The notes: generated by a model from the letters alone, not told the origin. A stretch of 64,000 nt of DNA from an uncultured bacterium (GCA_949297775.1 CASFTM010000006.1:1-64000); one strand, 5' to 3'. Positions 51,187 through 60,630 are shown, counted from the first letter of the stretch. A program made the numbers and translations.

Positions 51187-52123
51187 ATGAAAATAATCTA
51201 TCAGATAGTGTGTTACGTGCTGGTTTTTTTCTTTTCCTTGCCGCTGGCGGCACAGGCGTTTACAGTAGCTGCATCCTCCCTTTCTGTACAACACGGGCAG
51301 CATCAAAAAAAGTATGAATCTTTTCCGCGACCTCCTTATTTGACGGTTTACCAACAAGGAAATAAAAAACTCGTGCTGTTAGCCGCCCGGCACGGCAGAA
51401 TCTCTGCCTGCCGTGCAATATGCGTTTGATACCTATTCTCCGCAGATTGTGCTGGTGGAACGAGAACCCAGAGGAACTTTTCTGCCGTGTACGGAGGCGG
51501 AAGACGGTTATACCGCCGCGCTGGCCAGCCGCCGGCTGATTCCGCTGGTGCGGGCGGATCTCTCGCAGGAGCAGCAGTGGTCGTTCGTCCAAAAAGGAGG
51601 ATTTTCGTATGACGATTGGCAAATGCTGTGGATTATCCGGGACGGCTATGGCCGCGCACGGGAAACCGACCGGCCGTTCCCAGCCGCCGAGGCGATAGCC
51701 TCGTATGCCAAGCGGGACCATCATCCGGATTGGGGAAAATTATTTACGGAAAAACGCTTAAATGCGTATTTTAAAAAGCATTATAAACAAAACTTTGCCG
51801 AAACGGATTTTATCCAGCTGTATCAGGATTTGATGAATGTCTATCCGGAAGAATGGGTTGTCAAAACGCCATTCTACCGCTTAAATGTGGCTACGGCTGT
51901 GGCACGCAGCCAGTTTATGTTGCAAAATATTGCAGCCGCGTTGGACCAATACGATGTGGTGTTTGCGGAAATGGGGGCCAGTCATTATTTGGATTTGGTA
52001 CCGGCGTTGCAACAACTGCTGGGAACCCCGCAGGTGATTGATGGCAAGCGCCTTTCGCCACAGCCTTTGTGGCAAGATTGCAATTGGGATAATTTGCAAG
52101 AAAAGGTGTTGGTAAGGGAGTAA
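51187..52123 (+). pseudogene. Frameshifted exported TIKI/ChaN-like gene
   Basis: Two frames make one protein. The first, from ATG 51187 to about 51400, encodes a signal peptide (LVFFFSLPLAAQA) and ends in KLVLLAARHG, like the strand and His of TIKI/ChaN-type proteins. The second frame, +1 from it, continues ESLPAVQYAFDTYSPQIVLVE and runs to 52123 with VFAEMGASHYLDLVPAL. Without a shift the first frame stops at 51429 and the second would need a GTG at 51413 with no Shine-Dalgarno. The break lies in a 9-bp perfect inverted repeat (GCACGGCAG / CTGCCGTGC). It may be a mutation, an assembly error, or a programmed shift. Confidence 0.65.
51413..52123 (+). CDS. C-terminal part of the frameshifted TIKI/ChaN-like gene
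   Basis: This is the 236-codon remainder of the gene in the second frame, readable from GTG at 51413. It contains the body of the fold and the conserved late His (ASHYLDL) but lacks the signal peptide and the first catalytic-site strand. An annotator may list it as a separate gene; I think it is part of the longer one. The next gene starts 2 bp after its stop. Confidence 0.5.
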   Translation: MQYAFDTYSPQIVLVEREPRGTFLPCTEAEDGYTAALASRRLIPLVRADLSQEQQWSFVQKGGFSYDDWQMLWIIRDGYGRARETDRPFPAAEAIASYAKRDHHPDWGKLFTEKRLNAYFKKHYKQNFAETDFIQLYQDLMNVYPEEWVVKTPFYRLNVATAVARSQFMLQNIAAALDQYDVVFAEMGASHYLDLVPALQQLLGTPQVIDGKRLSPQPLWQDCNWDNLQEKVLVRE

Positions 52124-52125
52124 AG

Positions 52126-53445
52126 ATGAAAAAATATCTGTGGACTGGATTTTTGTTGTTGGTTGCTGTTGTTGCCGGCTGGGCCGCCCCGGAAGGGGAA
52201 ACCCGCACGGTTCCGGCTAATCCGAAAGCTGGCTTTTATTGGGATTATTTGCTGTATATCCCCAACACGGTGGATAAAGAAAAAACGTTGCCTGTTTTGT
52301 TTACAATGAACGACAGCGGAATTTTTAAGTCCGCCGCCGAATTGGAACAAGCCACGCGGGAACGTTTTGGGCGCGGCAACGAAGATTATATTGCCTATGA
52401 AATAGGTGTTCCGATGGTATTGCCGCTGATTCCACGGGAAAAGGGGGAGGTGAACTCTCACGATTTGAACCGGGCGGCTTTTTTAGTAAAAGAAGGCCCC
52501 TACAAACGCTTGGACAAGCAGGTTATTGCTATGCTTCAAGACGCCCGCAAACAACTGAAAAAAGAAGGCATCCTCACCCAAAAGAAATTTTTGGTGGCGG
52601 GGTTTTCTTCCGCGGGGGCGTTCGGCTGGAAACTGGCTTTGCTGCATCCCAAAAAAATCTTGGCTGTGGCGGCAGGTGGGGAAATGTATCCGGCGCTTCC
52701 GGTAAAGTCTTTCAAGGAAAAAGAATTACTGTTCCCGGTAGGAGTGTCCGATGTTAAGGAAATAACCGGGCGGAAATTTAACGAAAAAGCGTGGCGTAAA
52801 ATTCCTATTTTGCTGACTAACGGGGGGTATGATTACAACGACCCTTTGAATTTTGTCTATGGACAGGAAGACGGAGATTTGGTTCTATATGTATTTGGGC
52901 AAGGAACCAGTCAAAACCGTTGGGAAACCGCCCGCTCTTTATTGGCCCAGCTGGCCCCCAATGTGCAGACACACACTTATCCCAAGACTGAGCACGAACC
53001 TATCCAGCAGGATATGATTGCGTTTTTAAAAACGCATTTACAAGGGGGCTCCTTGCGCCCGATTCCGCTTACCGATACTTCTAAAAATCCGGCCTGGCTG
53101 CCTTTGCAGGTGTCGCAATTATATTGGGGACAACAAACCCCGCTTACTCGTGACAAAGAATACTTGGGCGATACGGATTTGATGCTGCAAGTGCCTGGAA
53201 AGCAAATGCCCTTTTGGGTTCGTTTTTCGTGCGAGGTGGATATTTTGCAGGACGGAAAAGTGATATTGAGCGGACTGCCCGTAAGAGGGTTTTTTGAAGA
53301 AGAAAACTGCTTTTTCCTGCAAGTACCGGTATCCCCGGAAGATGCGGCCCGCTTGAAGGAGGGCAATACCTCCGTATTTACGGTGCGCTCTCGGTTACCG
53401 GAAGTGCTGGCGGTGCCGTTGGATTTAACGGTTACTGTTAAGTAG
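52126..53445 (+). CDS. Exported alpha/beta-hydrolase (esterase-like)
   Basis: 439 residues with a signal peptide (FLLLVAVVAGWAA). The nucleophile elbow G-x-S-x-G is GFSSAGAFG (about 160); candidate acid is in GGYDYNDPLNF, and the catalytic His in KTEHEPI (about 290). The last 140 residues are beta-rich and unlike the hydrolase core, perhaps a binding domain. Cargo is unknown; feruloyl-esterase or polyhydroxybutyrate-depolymerase-like enzymes have the same layout. It is translationally close to the frameshifted ChaN-like gene (2-bp gap). Confidence 0.75.
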   Translation: MKKYLWTGFLLLVAVVAGWAAPEGETRTVPANPKAGFYWDYLLYIPNTVDKEKTLPVLFTMNDSGIFKSAAELEQATRERFGRGNEDYIAYEIGVPMVLPLIPREKGEVNSHDLNRAAFLVKEGPYKRLDKQVIAMLQDARKQLKKEGILTQKKFLVAGFSSAGAFGWKLALLHPKKILAVAAGGEMYPALPVKSFKEKELLFPVGVSDVKEITGRKFNEKAWRKIPILLTNGGYDYNDPLNFVYGQEDGDLVLYVFGQGTSQNRWETARSLLAQLAPNVQTHTYPKTEHEPIQQDMIAFLKTHLQGGSLRPIPLTDTSKNPAWLPLQVSQLYWGQQTPLTRDKEYLGDTDLMLQVPGKQMPFWVRFSCEVDILQDGKVILSGLPVRGFFEEENCFFLQVPVSPEDAARLKEGNTSVFTVRSRLPEVLAVPLDLTVTVK

Positions 53446-53460
53446 CGAAAACTTGATATT

Positions 53461-53488
53461 AAAAGGCACCTCGTTGGAGGTTCCTTTT
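53461..53488 (+). terminator. Terminator after the exported esterase
   Basis: AAAAGGCACCTC, loop GTTG, GAGGTTCCTTTT with one internal mismatch, then GCTTTTT. Confidence 0.7.
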
Positions 53489-53602
53489 GCTTTTTAGAAG
53501 ACAGAACAGGCCTTCTGTCCGTGAAGTATTTCGTTGTGCGGTGCGGCTTGATCGGAGGACACGGTTTTGAAAAAGTTTTCAGCCATTGCCCGCTTTAAAT
53601 AA

Positions 53603-53637
53603 TTGACAAATAAACAATTTCTTGGTAAACTATTTGT
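53603..53637 (+). promoter_or_regulatory. Promoter with overlapping operator of the MarR - aas operon
   Basis: A consensus TTGACA (53603-53608), 17 bp, TAAACT (53626-53631). Its -10 ends 6 bp before the start ATG at 53638, so the MarR mRNA would be leaderless. A perfect 7-bp inverted repeat, ACAAATA (53606-53612) and TATTTGT (53631-53637), frames the promoter and is a likely site for autorepression. Confidence 0.75.
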
Positions 53638-54126
53638 ATGGAAAAGAATAAACTGGATTTGCGCCCCTACGGCATTAATCCTGCCAAGGGCCGCGCATAC
53701 GAAAATATCGTCTACACGCTGGCGTTAATTTACAATGTGTTCCAAGCCCGGGTGGAAGCGTATTTTGCGCCGTTTGGGTTAACGGCGGTGCAGTTTAATG
53801 TGCTGATGTTGGCGGCTTACCAAAACGGAGGCAAGGGCCTTAAACAGGTGGACCTCTCCAAACGCCTGATTGCGTCTGCCAGCAACATTACCAAATTGGT
53901 GGAAAAATCCGTCCGGGCGGGGCTGCTCAGCCGACGGACAAATCCCCAAAGCCGCCGGGAAAATATTATTTGCATCACGCCCCGGGGGCAGGAGCTGATT
54001 GACCGCGTGTGGGCGGGCTACGATGCACTGGTGCGCCGGATGACCGAAAAAATACCGTCGGGTGCTCGCCGCCAAACCGGGCAAATTTTGCAGCAGTGGC
54101 TGAAAGATTTACAGGAAGCAAAATAA
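53638..54126 (+). CDS. MarR-family transcriptional regulator
   Basis: 162 residues with the winged-helix MarR fold. The DNA-binding part has LKQVDLSKRLIASASNITKLVEK as helices 3-4 and the wing SRRTNPQSRRENIICITPRGQEL with its conserved D/E-R-R-type basic loop. Dimerisation helices lie at both ends. It is divergent from nothing and co-directional with the lipid gene 13 bp downstream, so it probably regulates its own operon, perhaps in response to a fatty acid or lysophospholipid. That signal is inference. Confidence 0.9.
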   Translation: MEKNKLDLRPYGINPAKGRAYENIVYTLALIYNVFQARVEAYFAPFGLTAVQFNVLMLAAYQNGGKGLKQVDLSKRLIASASNITKLVEKSVRAGLLSRRTNPQSRRENIICITPRGQELIDRVWAGYDALVRRMTEKIPSGARRQTGQILQQWLKDLQEAK

Positions 54127-54139
54127 GAGGGAGAGAACT

Positions 54140-57100
54140 ATGTTAGCGCTTTTAAAAACTTTTTTTAACCGGGGTTTTTTAAGTTTGTTTTGTACGCAGT
54201 ATTTGGGTGCGTTTAACGATAATTTTTTCCGCACCGCGCTGGCAACCTTCGTAACTTATAAAGTAACCACGATTACCCCGCAGAGCAAAACGGTGATTGT
54301 TTCGCTGGCGGTGGCGTTGTTTATGCTGCCGTTTTTTCTGTTTTCGGCGATGGCGGGAGAATTGGCCGATAAAATCCGCAAAGACGTGTTAATCAAATGG
54401 ACCAAAGGGCTGGAAGTGGTCATTGCCTTGCTGGCGGGGGTGGGATTTTTGACGGTCAATGTGCCGCTGCTGTTGGGGGTGCTGTTTTTGATGGGTACAC
54501 AGTCGGCCTTTTTTGGGCCGGTAAAGTACAGTATTTTGCCGGATATTTTAGAGAAGAAACAATTAATCGCCGGCAACGGCCTGATTGAAGCGGGAACCTA
54601 CGGCTCCATTTTGCAAGGTACTATTTTAGGCGGGATTATCATCACGCTGAATAATAACTTTTTGCCGGGCATTATTTTGGGGCTGGCGGTGCTGGGGCTG
54701 GGGGCCAGCTTGTTTATCCCCGCCCAAAAGCCTGCCAATCCAGCCCTGAAAATAGATAAAAATTTCCTGCGCAGCACCTGGCGCAATATGGCCTTTGCCA
54801 AGCAAAACCACGATATCTTTTTATGCATTTTGGGCATTTCTTGGTTTTGGATGTTGGGCGCGGCGTTAATTGCCCAAATGCCCGCTTTGGCGCACGACGT
54901 GCTGCAAGGAACGCCCCAACTGTTTACCTTTTTATTAACCCTCTTTTCGTGCGGTATTGGGTTGGGGTCTTTGCTGTGCCAAATGTTGGTAAAAGGGGAA
55001 ATTACCAGCAAATATGTGCCGCTCAGCGCACTTTTGATGAGTGTGTTTTTAATTGATTTGGCGTATGCTTCTTCCGGGTATATGCCGGCGGCGCAAGCCG
55101 TGGGATATAGGGAATTTTTGATGACTTTTGCCGGCAAACGCATTACGCTTGATCTATTGGGCTTTGCCGTGTGCGGCGGGCTGTATGTGGTGCCGCTTAA
55201 CGCGATGCTGCAGGCCTTGGCGGGCGAAGCCGTCCGCTCGCGCGTGATTGCCACCAACAACATTATCAATTCTCTTTTTATGGTGGTGGGCAGCGGCGTT
55301 TGTGCACTGCTGTTGGCGTGCCATTTAACGATTCCGGCGGTATTTGGCGTGATTGCCGTGGCTAATACCTTGGCGGCGGTGTATATTTGCGGGCTGTTGC
55401 CGCACCATATTATCCGGATGATTATGACGCGCCTTTTGAACTGGGTGTACGGTGTGAAGGTAATCGGCTTGGAAAACTGGAAAAACCTGCAGGGCAATAC
55501 GCTTATTGTGGCCAACCATACTTCGTTTTTGGACGCGGTGCTGCTGTGGGTGTATCTGCCGGGGGATTTGCACTTTGCCATTGATACGTACGTCAGCCAA
55601 AAATGGTGGGTAAAGCCCTTTTTGCACCTGGTCAAATACTTCCCGATAGACCCGACCAACCCGATGGCGGTTAAGTCTATCATTGCCGAAGTGAAAGCCG
55701 GCAAGCGGGTGGTTATTTTCCCGGAGGGGCGCATTACCACCACCGGGGGCTTGATGAAAATCTATCCCGGGCCGGCGATGATTGCCGATAAAAGCGACGC
55801 GCAGCTGCTGCCCGTATATTTGGAGGGGAGCCAGTATTCCTTATTTTCCCGTTTTGGCACCCAGCTTAAAACCCGCCCGCAAAGCAAAATTACCATTACC
55901 GTCCAACCGCCTACCCGGCTGCATATAGACCAAAACCTTTCGGGCAAAGCGCGCCGGTTGGCGGCGTCCCGCGGGTTATATGATGTAATGGTCAATATGA
56001 AATATCAGGCCGGTAATATACAGGAAACGATGTTTGACTCGCTTTTGGACGCCTTTAAACTGGTGGGCCGCCATAAACGCATTATCAACGATGCTAAACA
56101 CCAGGCGCTTACGTTTGGGCAGTTTATAGCGGCGGTGTTCGTGCTGGGCAAAAAAATGGCCAAATACCAAAACCCCGGCGAAATGGCCGGCTTTCTGCTG
56201 CCCAATATGACGGCAAGCGTGGTGGCGTTTTTCGGCCTGCGGGCGTTTGATATCACGCCGTGTATGCTGAATTTTTCCACCGGCATCAAGAATATGCTTT
56301 CTTGCTGTAAAGCGGCGAATATTTCCACGATTTTCACTTCCAAAGCGTTTTTGGAACAAGGCGGCTTATTGGAAACTTCCACCGCGTTAAAACGCGCCGG
56401 CCTGCGGCTGGTGTATTTGGAAGATTTGAAAAAACAAATTACCCTGTGGGATAAACTGACGGGGTGGGCGGCGTCCTTTTTCCCGCGGGTGTATTATAAA
56501 TGGGTGCGCGCCGGCGTAACGTCCCAGGACCCGGCGGTGGTGCTTTTTACCTCCGGCAGCGAAGGCACCCCCAAAGGCGTGGTGCTCAGCCACGAGAACA
56601 TCCAGGCCAACCGTCTGCAGATGCAAAGCGTGTTGGATTTCGGCTTGCGGGACCGGGTGTTTAATGCAATGCCTATTTTCCATTCGTTCGGGTTGACGGT
56701 GGGCACCCTGTTGCCCCTGCTTAGCGGCGTGCCGGTGTTTTTCTATCCGTCCCCCTTGCATTACCGCATTGTACCCGAGATGATTTACGACAGCAATGCC
56801 ACCATTATCTTTGGCACGGACACCTTTTTTAACGGCTATGCCAAAATGGCCCACCCGTACGATTTCTATTCCGTACGCCTGGCGGTGGTGGGGGCCGAAA
56901 AACTGAAGGAAGAAACCATCACCAAGTACTACAACCAATTCGGCCTGCGCATTATGGAAGGATACGGCGCAACGGAAACTTCCCCGGTGCTGGCGGTCAA
57001 TACGCCGATGTATTTCAAACGGGGCAGTGTGGGGCGCTTATTGCCGGGGATTAGCTGGCAGCTGGAAAAAGTGCCCGGCGTGGAAGACGGCGGCAAACTG

Positions 57101-57550
57101 CTGGTAAAGGGTGGCAACATTATGGCCGGCTATCTGCGCGATACAAACCCCGGCGTGTTGGAAGCGCCAAAAGACGGCTGGTACGATACGGGCGACATCG
57201 TGCGGATTGACGAGGACGGCTTTGTGTTTATTTTGGGCCGTGCCAAACGGTTTGCCAAAATCGCGGGGGAGATGATCTCCCTGGCGGCGGTGGAAACGCA
57301 AGTTAATGCGCTGTGGCCCGGCAAAATGCACGCCGTGGTCAGCCTGCCGGACGCGCGAAAAGGCGAACAGCTGGTGCTGTTTACCACGCAGGCCGAAGCC
57401 AGCCGGCAGGAGTTGTTGGCGGCGTTTAAAGCCAGCGGGTTAAGCGAACTGGCTGTGCCGAAAACCATCCGCATACTGGAAGAAATGCCGCTGATGGGCA
57501 CCGGAAAAGTGGATTATGTAAAGTTAACCGAGTGGGCGAAAAATGAATAA
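54140..57550 (+). CDS. aas: LplT-PlsC-acyl-ACP synthetase triple fusion (Aas)
   Basis: 1136 residues in three parts. Residues 1-430 are an MFS transporter of the LplT type (12 helices), which flips lysophospholipids. Residues about 440-640 are a PlsC acyltransferase with H-x4-D in NHTSFLDAV (about 457) and PEGRITT (about 530). The last 480 residues are an AMP-forming ligase: FTSGSEGTPKG (about 803), GYGATETSPV and the late YDTGDIVRIDEDGF. In E. coli LplT and Aas are separate; here the whole lysophospholipid uptake and re-acylation route is one chain. It begins 13 bp after the MarR gene with GAGGGAGAG as Shine-Dalgarno. Confidence 0.93.
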   Translation: MLALLKTFFNRGFLSLFCTQYLGAFNDNFFRTALATFVTYKVTTITPQSKTVIVSLAVALFMLPFFLFSAMAGELADKIRKDVLIKWTKGLEVVIALLAGVGFLTVNVPLLLGVLFLMGTQSAFFGPVKYSILPDILEKKQLIAGNGLIEAGTYGSILQGTILGGIIITLNNNFLPGIILGLAVLGLGASLFIPAQKPANPALKIDKNFLRSTWRNMAFAKQNHDIFLCILGISWFWMLGAALIAQMPALAHDVLQGTPQLFTFLLTLFSCGIGLGSLLCQMLVKGEITSKYVPLSALLMSVFLIDLAYASSGYMPAAQAVGYREFLMTFAGKRITLDLLGFAVCGGLYVVPLNAMLQALAGEAVRSRVIATNNIINSLFMVVGSGVCALLLACHLTIPAVFGVIAVANTLAAVYICGLLPHHIIRMIMTRLLNWVYGVKVIGLENWKNLQGNTLIVANHTSFLDAVLLWVYLPGDLHFAIDTYVSQKWWVKPFLHLVKYFPIDPTNPMAVKSIIAEVKAGKRVVIFPEGRITTTGGLMKIYPGPAMIADKSDAQLLPVYLEGSQYSLFSRFGTQLKTRPQSKITITVQPPTRLHIDQNLSGKARRLAASRGLYDVMVNMKYQAGNIQETMFDSLLDAFKLVGRHKRIINDAKHQALTFGQFIAAVFVLGKKMAKYQNPGEMAGFLLPNMTASVVAFFGLRAFDITPCMLNFSTGIKNMLSCCKAANISTIFTSKAFLEQGGLLETSTALKRAGLRLVYLEDLKKQITLWDKLTGWAASFFPRVYYKWVRAGVTSQDPAVVLFTSGSEGTPKGVVLSHENIQANRLQMQSVLDFGLRDRVFNAMPIFHSFGLTVGTLLPLLSGVPVFFYPSPLHYRIVPEMIYDSNATIIFGTDTFFNGYAKMAHPYDFYSVRLAVVGAEKLKEETITKYYNQFGLRIMEGYGATETSPVLAVNTPMYFKRGSVGRLLPGISWQLEKVPGVEDGGKLLVKGGNIMAGYLRDTNPGVLEAPKDGWYDTGDIVRIDEDGFVFILGRAKRFAKIAGEMISLAAVETQVNALWPGKMHAVVSLPDARKGEQLVLFTTQAEASRQELLAAFKASGLSELAVPKTIRILEEMPLMGTGKVDYVKLTEWAKNE

Positions 57551-57694
57551 AAATATGGTGTATTTTCTGCCAGCCGCGGCGTTTTTATTTGGGCAGCGTT
57601 ACGGTAATAGTAAATAAGGGGTGCGGCTTATTTTAAGTGTCACAGATGTTGCAGCCCTTCATTTTGCAGAAATAATTGTACAATAAAGTATCTT

Positions 57695-58936
57695 ATGTCT
57701 TTGCCTCCAGCATTTATTGAATATACTTCCCGATTGTTTGGCGCCGCGCGCTGGGAATGTTTTGTGCAATCGTTGTTGCACGAAACTCCCGTAAGCGTGC
57801 GGATTAATCCGTGGAAAGCCACGGAAAACCCCTTTCCGGACTCTGAGCCTGTGCCCTGGTGCCAGCAGGGGTTTTGGCTTAAAAATCGGCAGCGCTTTAC
57901 GCATGACCCCCTCTTTCACGCCGGGGTGTATTATGTGCAGGAGGCTGCTTCGTTATTTTTAGATTATGTCCTGCGGCAAATGGTTAGCGCGCCCGTCAGC
58001 GCGCTGGATTTGTGTGCAGCCCCCGGGGGAAAATCTACCCTGATGCGCGCCGCCTTGCCGGAAGGGTCTATGCTGGTTAGCAACGAGATTGACCGCCGCC
58101 GCGCTAATATTCTGTTGGAAAATGTCTTAAAACAAGGGCATCCGGGCGTATTGGTTACGCATAATGCGCCAAAAGACTTTGCCCAAACAAACCTACTGTT
58201 TGATGTTATATTGGCGGATGTGCCGTGTTCGGGCGAGGGGATTTTTCGGCGTGAACCAGCCGCCGTTAACGAGTGGAGCCCGCAAAATGTACATTTCTGC
58301 GCGGAGCGGCAGCGGGGGATCTTGCGCGATATTTGGCCGTGCCTGAAAGACGGCGGTTTATTGATTTACAGCACTTGTACATTTAATATGTATGAAAATG
58401 AAGAAAACGTTCGCTGGATTGCCGAGGAGTTGGGGGCGGAGGTTCTGTCTGTGCCGGTTTTGCCGGATTGGCAGATTACAGGCAGTTTGTTGACGGATTG
58501 GCAACAGCCGGTGTATCGCTTTATTCCGGGCACGACGCGGAGCGAGGGGCTGTTTATGGCAGTTCTTCGCAAGCAGGGGGGGAAGAATGCGTTTGCCACA
58601 TTGCCGTCCTCTTTGCGTGCACAGTTGAAAAAATACCCGTTGCTGCATTTGCTTTCCGACGGCCTTCCCCAGCCGGAAACCAAGGGACGGGAACAAATTC
58701 CATCGGCGGCACAGGCGCTTTCGCTGACTACGCGGGAGGCGGACTTCCCTCGGGCGGAGCTTTCTTTGGAAGAGGCTTTGCGCTATTTGCACCGGGAAAC
58801 GCTTAAATTGCCCGCCAGCACGCCGCGGGGCTTTGTGTTGGTAACGTATCAGGGGCATCCGCTCGGTTTTGTAAAAAATTTGGGCGACCGCGCCAACAAC
58901 CTCTATCCCAAACCTTGGGCGATCCGCCATTTGTAA
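57695..58936 (+). CDS. RsmF/NOP2/Sun-type rRNA m5C methyltransferase
   Basis: 413 residues. The SAM-binding motif is LDLCAAPGGKSTLMRA (about 108), motif IV ADVPCSGEGIFRREP and motif VI STCTFNMYENE supply the two cysteines of RNA m5C methyltransferases. The C-terminal 130 residues are a PUA-like RNA-binding domain, as in RsmF (with GFVLVTYQGHPLGFVKNLG). It probably methylates cytosine in 16S rRNA; assignment as RsmF rather than RsmB is based on the missing N-terminal NusB-like domain. It is monocistronic. Confidence 0.9.
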   Translation: MSLPPAFIEYTSRLFGAARWECFVQSLLHETPVSVRINPWKATENPFPDSEPVPWCQQGFWLKNRQRFTHDPLFHAGVYYVQEAASLFLDYVLRQMVSAPVSALDLCAAPGGKSTLMRAALPEGSMLVSNEIDRRRANILLENVLKQGHPGVLVTHNAPKDFAQTNLLFDVILADVPCSGEGIFRREPAAVNEWSPQNVHFCAERQRGILRDIWPCLKDGGLLIYSTCTFNMYENEENVRWIAEELGAEVLSVPVLPDWQITGSLLTDWQQPVYRFIPGTTRSEGLFMAVLRKQGGKNAFATLPSSLRAQLKKYPLLHLLSDGLPQPETKGREQIPSAAQALSLTTREADFPRAELSLEEALRYLHRETLKLPASTPRGFVLVTYQGHPLGFVKNLGDRANNLYPKPWAIRHL

Positions 58937-59075
58937 AGCGCATCATAAATTCTAAGAATTTATTCTCTGCAAAGATTTCAGTGAATTGGACAAACGAAGC
59001 GTTAAGTGTTCAACCGCGGGACAAAGAGTACCGCTCTGAATAAAAAGTGGCGCTTCCGTATTTTGACTGCCAGAG

Positions 59076-59100
59076 AAAAAGGCCCATTCCAGGCCTTTTT
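59076..59100. terminator. Terminator hairpin downstream of the methyltransferase gene
   Basis: AAAAAGGCC, seven-base loop, GGCCTTTTT. Confidence 0.7.
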
Positions 59101-59184
59101 GTTGTATCTCTAAAACCTCTCTAGGACGGTGATGTATAAAAATGGCGGCAATCTTCCGACGGAACTCACGCTGCACAGGCAACA

Positions 59185-59214
59185 AAAAAGACACCTTGTA
59201 AAAGGTGTCTTTTT
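59185..59214. terminator. Second terminator hairpin, bidirectional
   Basis: AAAAAGACACCTT, loop GTAA, AAGGTGTCTTTT. It can stop transcripts arriving from either side. Confidence 0.75.
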
Positions 59215-59418
59215 AAATGGTCGGGCACGGCGCGGGGACTGCCCAACCCTGTAAGAGGGGGAAGCAAAATCCCTGTTTATCAGGCAAAATACAGGGAAAA
59301 ACCGTAAAAGCTGCCCTTTGTATGTGGGCGGGAAGGTGAGTGCCCCGCTTATTTCTATTATTGGAATTTTGCCTTTTTGTAGGACTTCCCTATCCCCTGG
59401 AACAGGGAAAAACAGGGA

Positions 59419-60630
59419 TTAAAACACTTTTATTAAATTTTGTTTGTGTGTATATCCCTGCAAATTGTTTTGCAAAACGGGATACCAGTTGCCTTGTTTT
59501 TCCCCGGGCCAGACCCAAACATAGGTGCCGTCTTTCATTTCTCCGACCACTTTTCCGTTGGGCTCCTTGCGCACGTTGGCGGGGCCGTCTACGCGGTAAA
59601 GAGCCGGATCGCTTGCAGGTTTGTAAGAGGACGGGATAGTGCCCTTTTCTAAAAAATCCACCGACAAATTCCGCTCCGGGTAGAAATACTTGCGGCTAAG
59701 CGCAAAATACTTCTCGCCGTAGAAAGGCTGTCCTTCAAAACAGCCCACGCTTTTAAGCGGGCTTTCCACCAGCAGATTGAAATCGTCTATAAACCCCTGC
59801 CAGTTGTTGGCGGTGGTGAGGATGTATTCCACATAGTGTTGGGCTTCTAACTTATCCCACAGGTGGTCGGTGCCCGGCGGAGTCGGAATACGGACGAAAT
59901 CCTGGTAGTCCCAGGTGTTGGGGTTGATGCAAGCGGAAAAAGGCATACCCGTATTGGTAGTCTTGGCAGAAGGGGTGTATGTGTGGCGGATATGCACGGT
60001 TTTGCCGGCGGGAAAAGTTTGAACCCAAAAATAGGAAATTTCTTTTGTCCACAAATCCTCCTCACGGTCGGTAATCGTCCAGCCCTCGGTTTCTTCATAG
60101 CCGCCCGTTTCTTTATTGGGAAGAAATACGCCGCCCCAGCGCAGGAAGTTCCCGTCTATTAATAGTTGGCGGTCTTTTTCTTCCATCGCTGATACACGCT
60201 CGTGAAATAAAGGTTCTTTCAGTCCTTCCTCCGGGTATTTCCACAGAGAATTAGCCACCGCAGGTACAGCGCGTTTGCCTTGTTTTAGGTTAAAAATGGT
60301 TTGATATTTTTTAGGATTTCCATTTACCCACAATTTGAAATGAAACTGGTGTAAAGCTTCCTGGGTATATCCATAATAATCCGCTACCGCCGCAATAGGC
60401 GGCAGGGGGAAGAAAACCTGGGTGGTAATGTCTTTGTCTGTGGTGTTTTCAAACAGATAATTTACTTCTATCTGCCCGGGGCGGATATAGAGGGCCTCGG
60501 TTTTCATTTTAATTCCGTCTTGTTTTTCAAACACCACGCCGCCCGTGGGCAACACATAACCGGCGGTGTCGTTGGCACGGGCGGACATACAGGAAAGACA
60601 AAGGAGCAGAATGAACAATAATTTATTCAT
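59419..60630 (-). CDS. Exported DUF4424-family protein with C-terminal SH3-like domain
   Basis: 403 residues. Signal peptide (LLFILLLCLSCMSARA), then the DUF4424 start VLPTGGVVFEKQDGIKMKTE and EVNYLFENTTDKDITTQVFF. The last 65 residues form a bacterial SH3 domain (RVDGPANVRKEPNGK, then NLQGYTHKQNL), which commonly binds cell wall. The function of DUF4424 is unknown. Its start overlaps the end of the next upstream gene by 8 bp, so it is in one transcript with the exported orphan and the amidase-like gene. Confidence 0.82.
   Translation of the reverse strand: MNKLLFILLLCLSCMSARANDTAGYVLPTGGVVFEKQDGIKMKTEALYIRPGQIEVNYLFENTTDKDITTQVFFPLPPIAAVADYYGYTQEALHQFHFKLWVNGNPKKYQTIFNLKQGKRAVPAVANSLWKYPEEGLKEPLFHERVSAMEEKDRQLLIDGNFLRWGGVFLPNKETGGYEETEGWTITDREEDLWTKEISYFWVQTFPAGKTVHIRHTYTPSAKTTNTGMPFSACINPNTWDYQDFVRIPTPPGTDHLWDKLEAQHYVEYILTTANNWQGFIDDFNLLVESPLKSVGCFEGQPFYGEKYFALSRKYFYPERNLSVDFLEKGTIPSSYKPASDPALYRVDGPANVRKEPNGKVVGEMKDGTYVWVWPGEKQGNWYPVLQNNLQGYTHKQNLIKVF

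Larger units (their letters stand above)
58937..59418. other. 482-bp intergenic region with two terminator hairpins
   Basis: Between the methyltransferase and the DUF4424 gene I see no convincing gene. One 80-codon minus-strand frame (58952-59194) exists but spans the hairpin at 59076-59100 and lacks a Shine-Dalgarno. The stretch from 59216 to 59330 is GC-rich and contains repeated-looking short motifs. It may carry a small RNA between the two terminators. Confidence 0.4.

Noticed and set aside
58952-59194. 80-codon minus-strand frame after the methyltransferase
   Set aside because: It has no Shine-Dalgarno, matches no family and runs through a terminator hairpin at 59076-59100.
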